A stretch of DNA of 37,988 nt from Catellatospora coxensis. Lineage in GTDB: Bacteria > Actinomycetota > Actinomycetes > Mycobacteriales > Micromonosporaceae. Location: positions 1 to 37,988 of the forward strand of contig NZ_BONI01000084.1 of assembly GCF_016862635.1 (NCBI RefSeq), written 5' to 3'. Positions 37,935 to 37,988 of the stretch are shown piece by piece (the first letter of the stretch is position 1; the number at the start of each line of letters is the position of its first letter). The notes under the pieces are model-generated. The model was not told where the DNA came from, made no database searches, and was given only the letters and a program-made list of their open reading frames with translations. A program made the position numbers and the translations under genes.

Positions 37935-37988
37935 GGTCATCCGACGTGCCGGGCAGGTGTGCGTATCTTGAAGGCGCTTTCACCCAGG
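37935..37988 (-). repeat. Partial, diverged copy of the nested inverted repeat
   Basis: Aligned to the complement of 25329-25403, this stretch keeps CCGAC.TGCCGGGCA, TG.GCGTATCTTGA and GCTT......CCC, about three quarters identical over roughly 50 nt. It runs off the end of the window, so its second arm cannot be seen. Confidence 0.6.

Noticed and set aside
1-37988. CRISPR array, tRNA/rRNA genes, insertion sequence, prophage or large biosynthetic gene cluster
   Set aside because: No regularly spaced repeat-spacer pattern, cloverleaf, transposase, phage structural gene, PKS or NRPS domain was found on either strand.

Overview
The window is about 38 kb of very GC-rich DNA with strong third-position GC bias, mostly AGGAGG-type ribosome sites, many GTG starts and U-poor GC-hairpin terminators. 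Together with the DUF397/DUF5753 regulator pair, CBM2/FN3 cellulases and a DUF6458 gene, this points to a filamentous actinobacterium. Micromonosporaceae (Actinoplanes/Catellatospora-like) is my best guess, but it is inference and not proved by the sequence. The region looks chromosomal: no tRNA, rRNA, IS element, prophage gene or CRISPR array was found. I count 35 protein genes.

Layout. 1-1.9 kb: a small unknown protein (paralogue A), then a DUF397 protein and an XRE/DUF5753 regulator. 1.9-6.0 kb: a cNMP-domain histidine kinase overlapping a response-regulator/flavoprotein fusion, then an APH-fold kinase. 6.1-14.6 kb: polysaccharide-degradation island with secreted GH5-FN3-CBM2 and GH9-FN3-FN3-CBM3 cellulases behind CebR-type operators, a secreted vanadium-haloperoxidase-like protein and a GH15 enzyme. 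14.8-20.9 kb: metallophosphoesterase, Tet-repressor-like regulator divergent from a flavoprotein monooxygenase plus LysE exporter, alpha/beta hydrolase, CDF metal exporter and a DUF6458 protein. 21-27.8 kb: a two-component system (HK+RR) between two ABC-2 exporters. 27.8-31.5 kb: acyltransferase-3, GH29 fucosidase behind a repressor-type promoter, and a DMT transporter. 31.5-35.3 kb: GNAT, paralogue B, a membrane protein, a Usp-CBS pair and a small S1 protein. 35.4-37.9 kb: TetR plus DHA2 efflux pump.

How the parts fit. The GH5 promoter carries two exact CebR-type boxes, one just after the likely start site and one in the leader; a third, degenerate box sits in front of the divergent APH-like gene. 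The two small paralogous proteins (64-327 and 32353-32610) lie 32 kb apart, and each has the same roughly 40-bp element upstream in the same relative orientation. At the first locus this element lies between the small gene and the DUF397/XRE pair, so one regulator may control both. This is the best candidate here for an undescribed system.

Non-coding structure is unusually rich. One repeat family (core AAGGGCACCTTC) occurs at three intergenic places, as inverted pairs that look like bidirectional terminators and once as a direct pair. A second family is a symmetrical nested inverted repeat at 25329-25403, with a diverged partial copy running off the end of the window. Several regulator genes have clear palindromic operators (16466-16506, 35473-35497).
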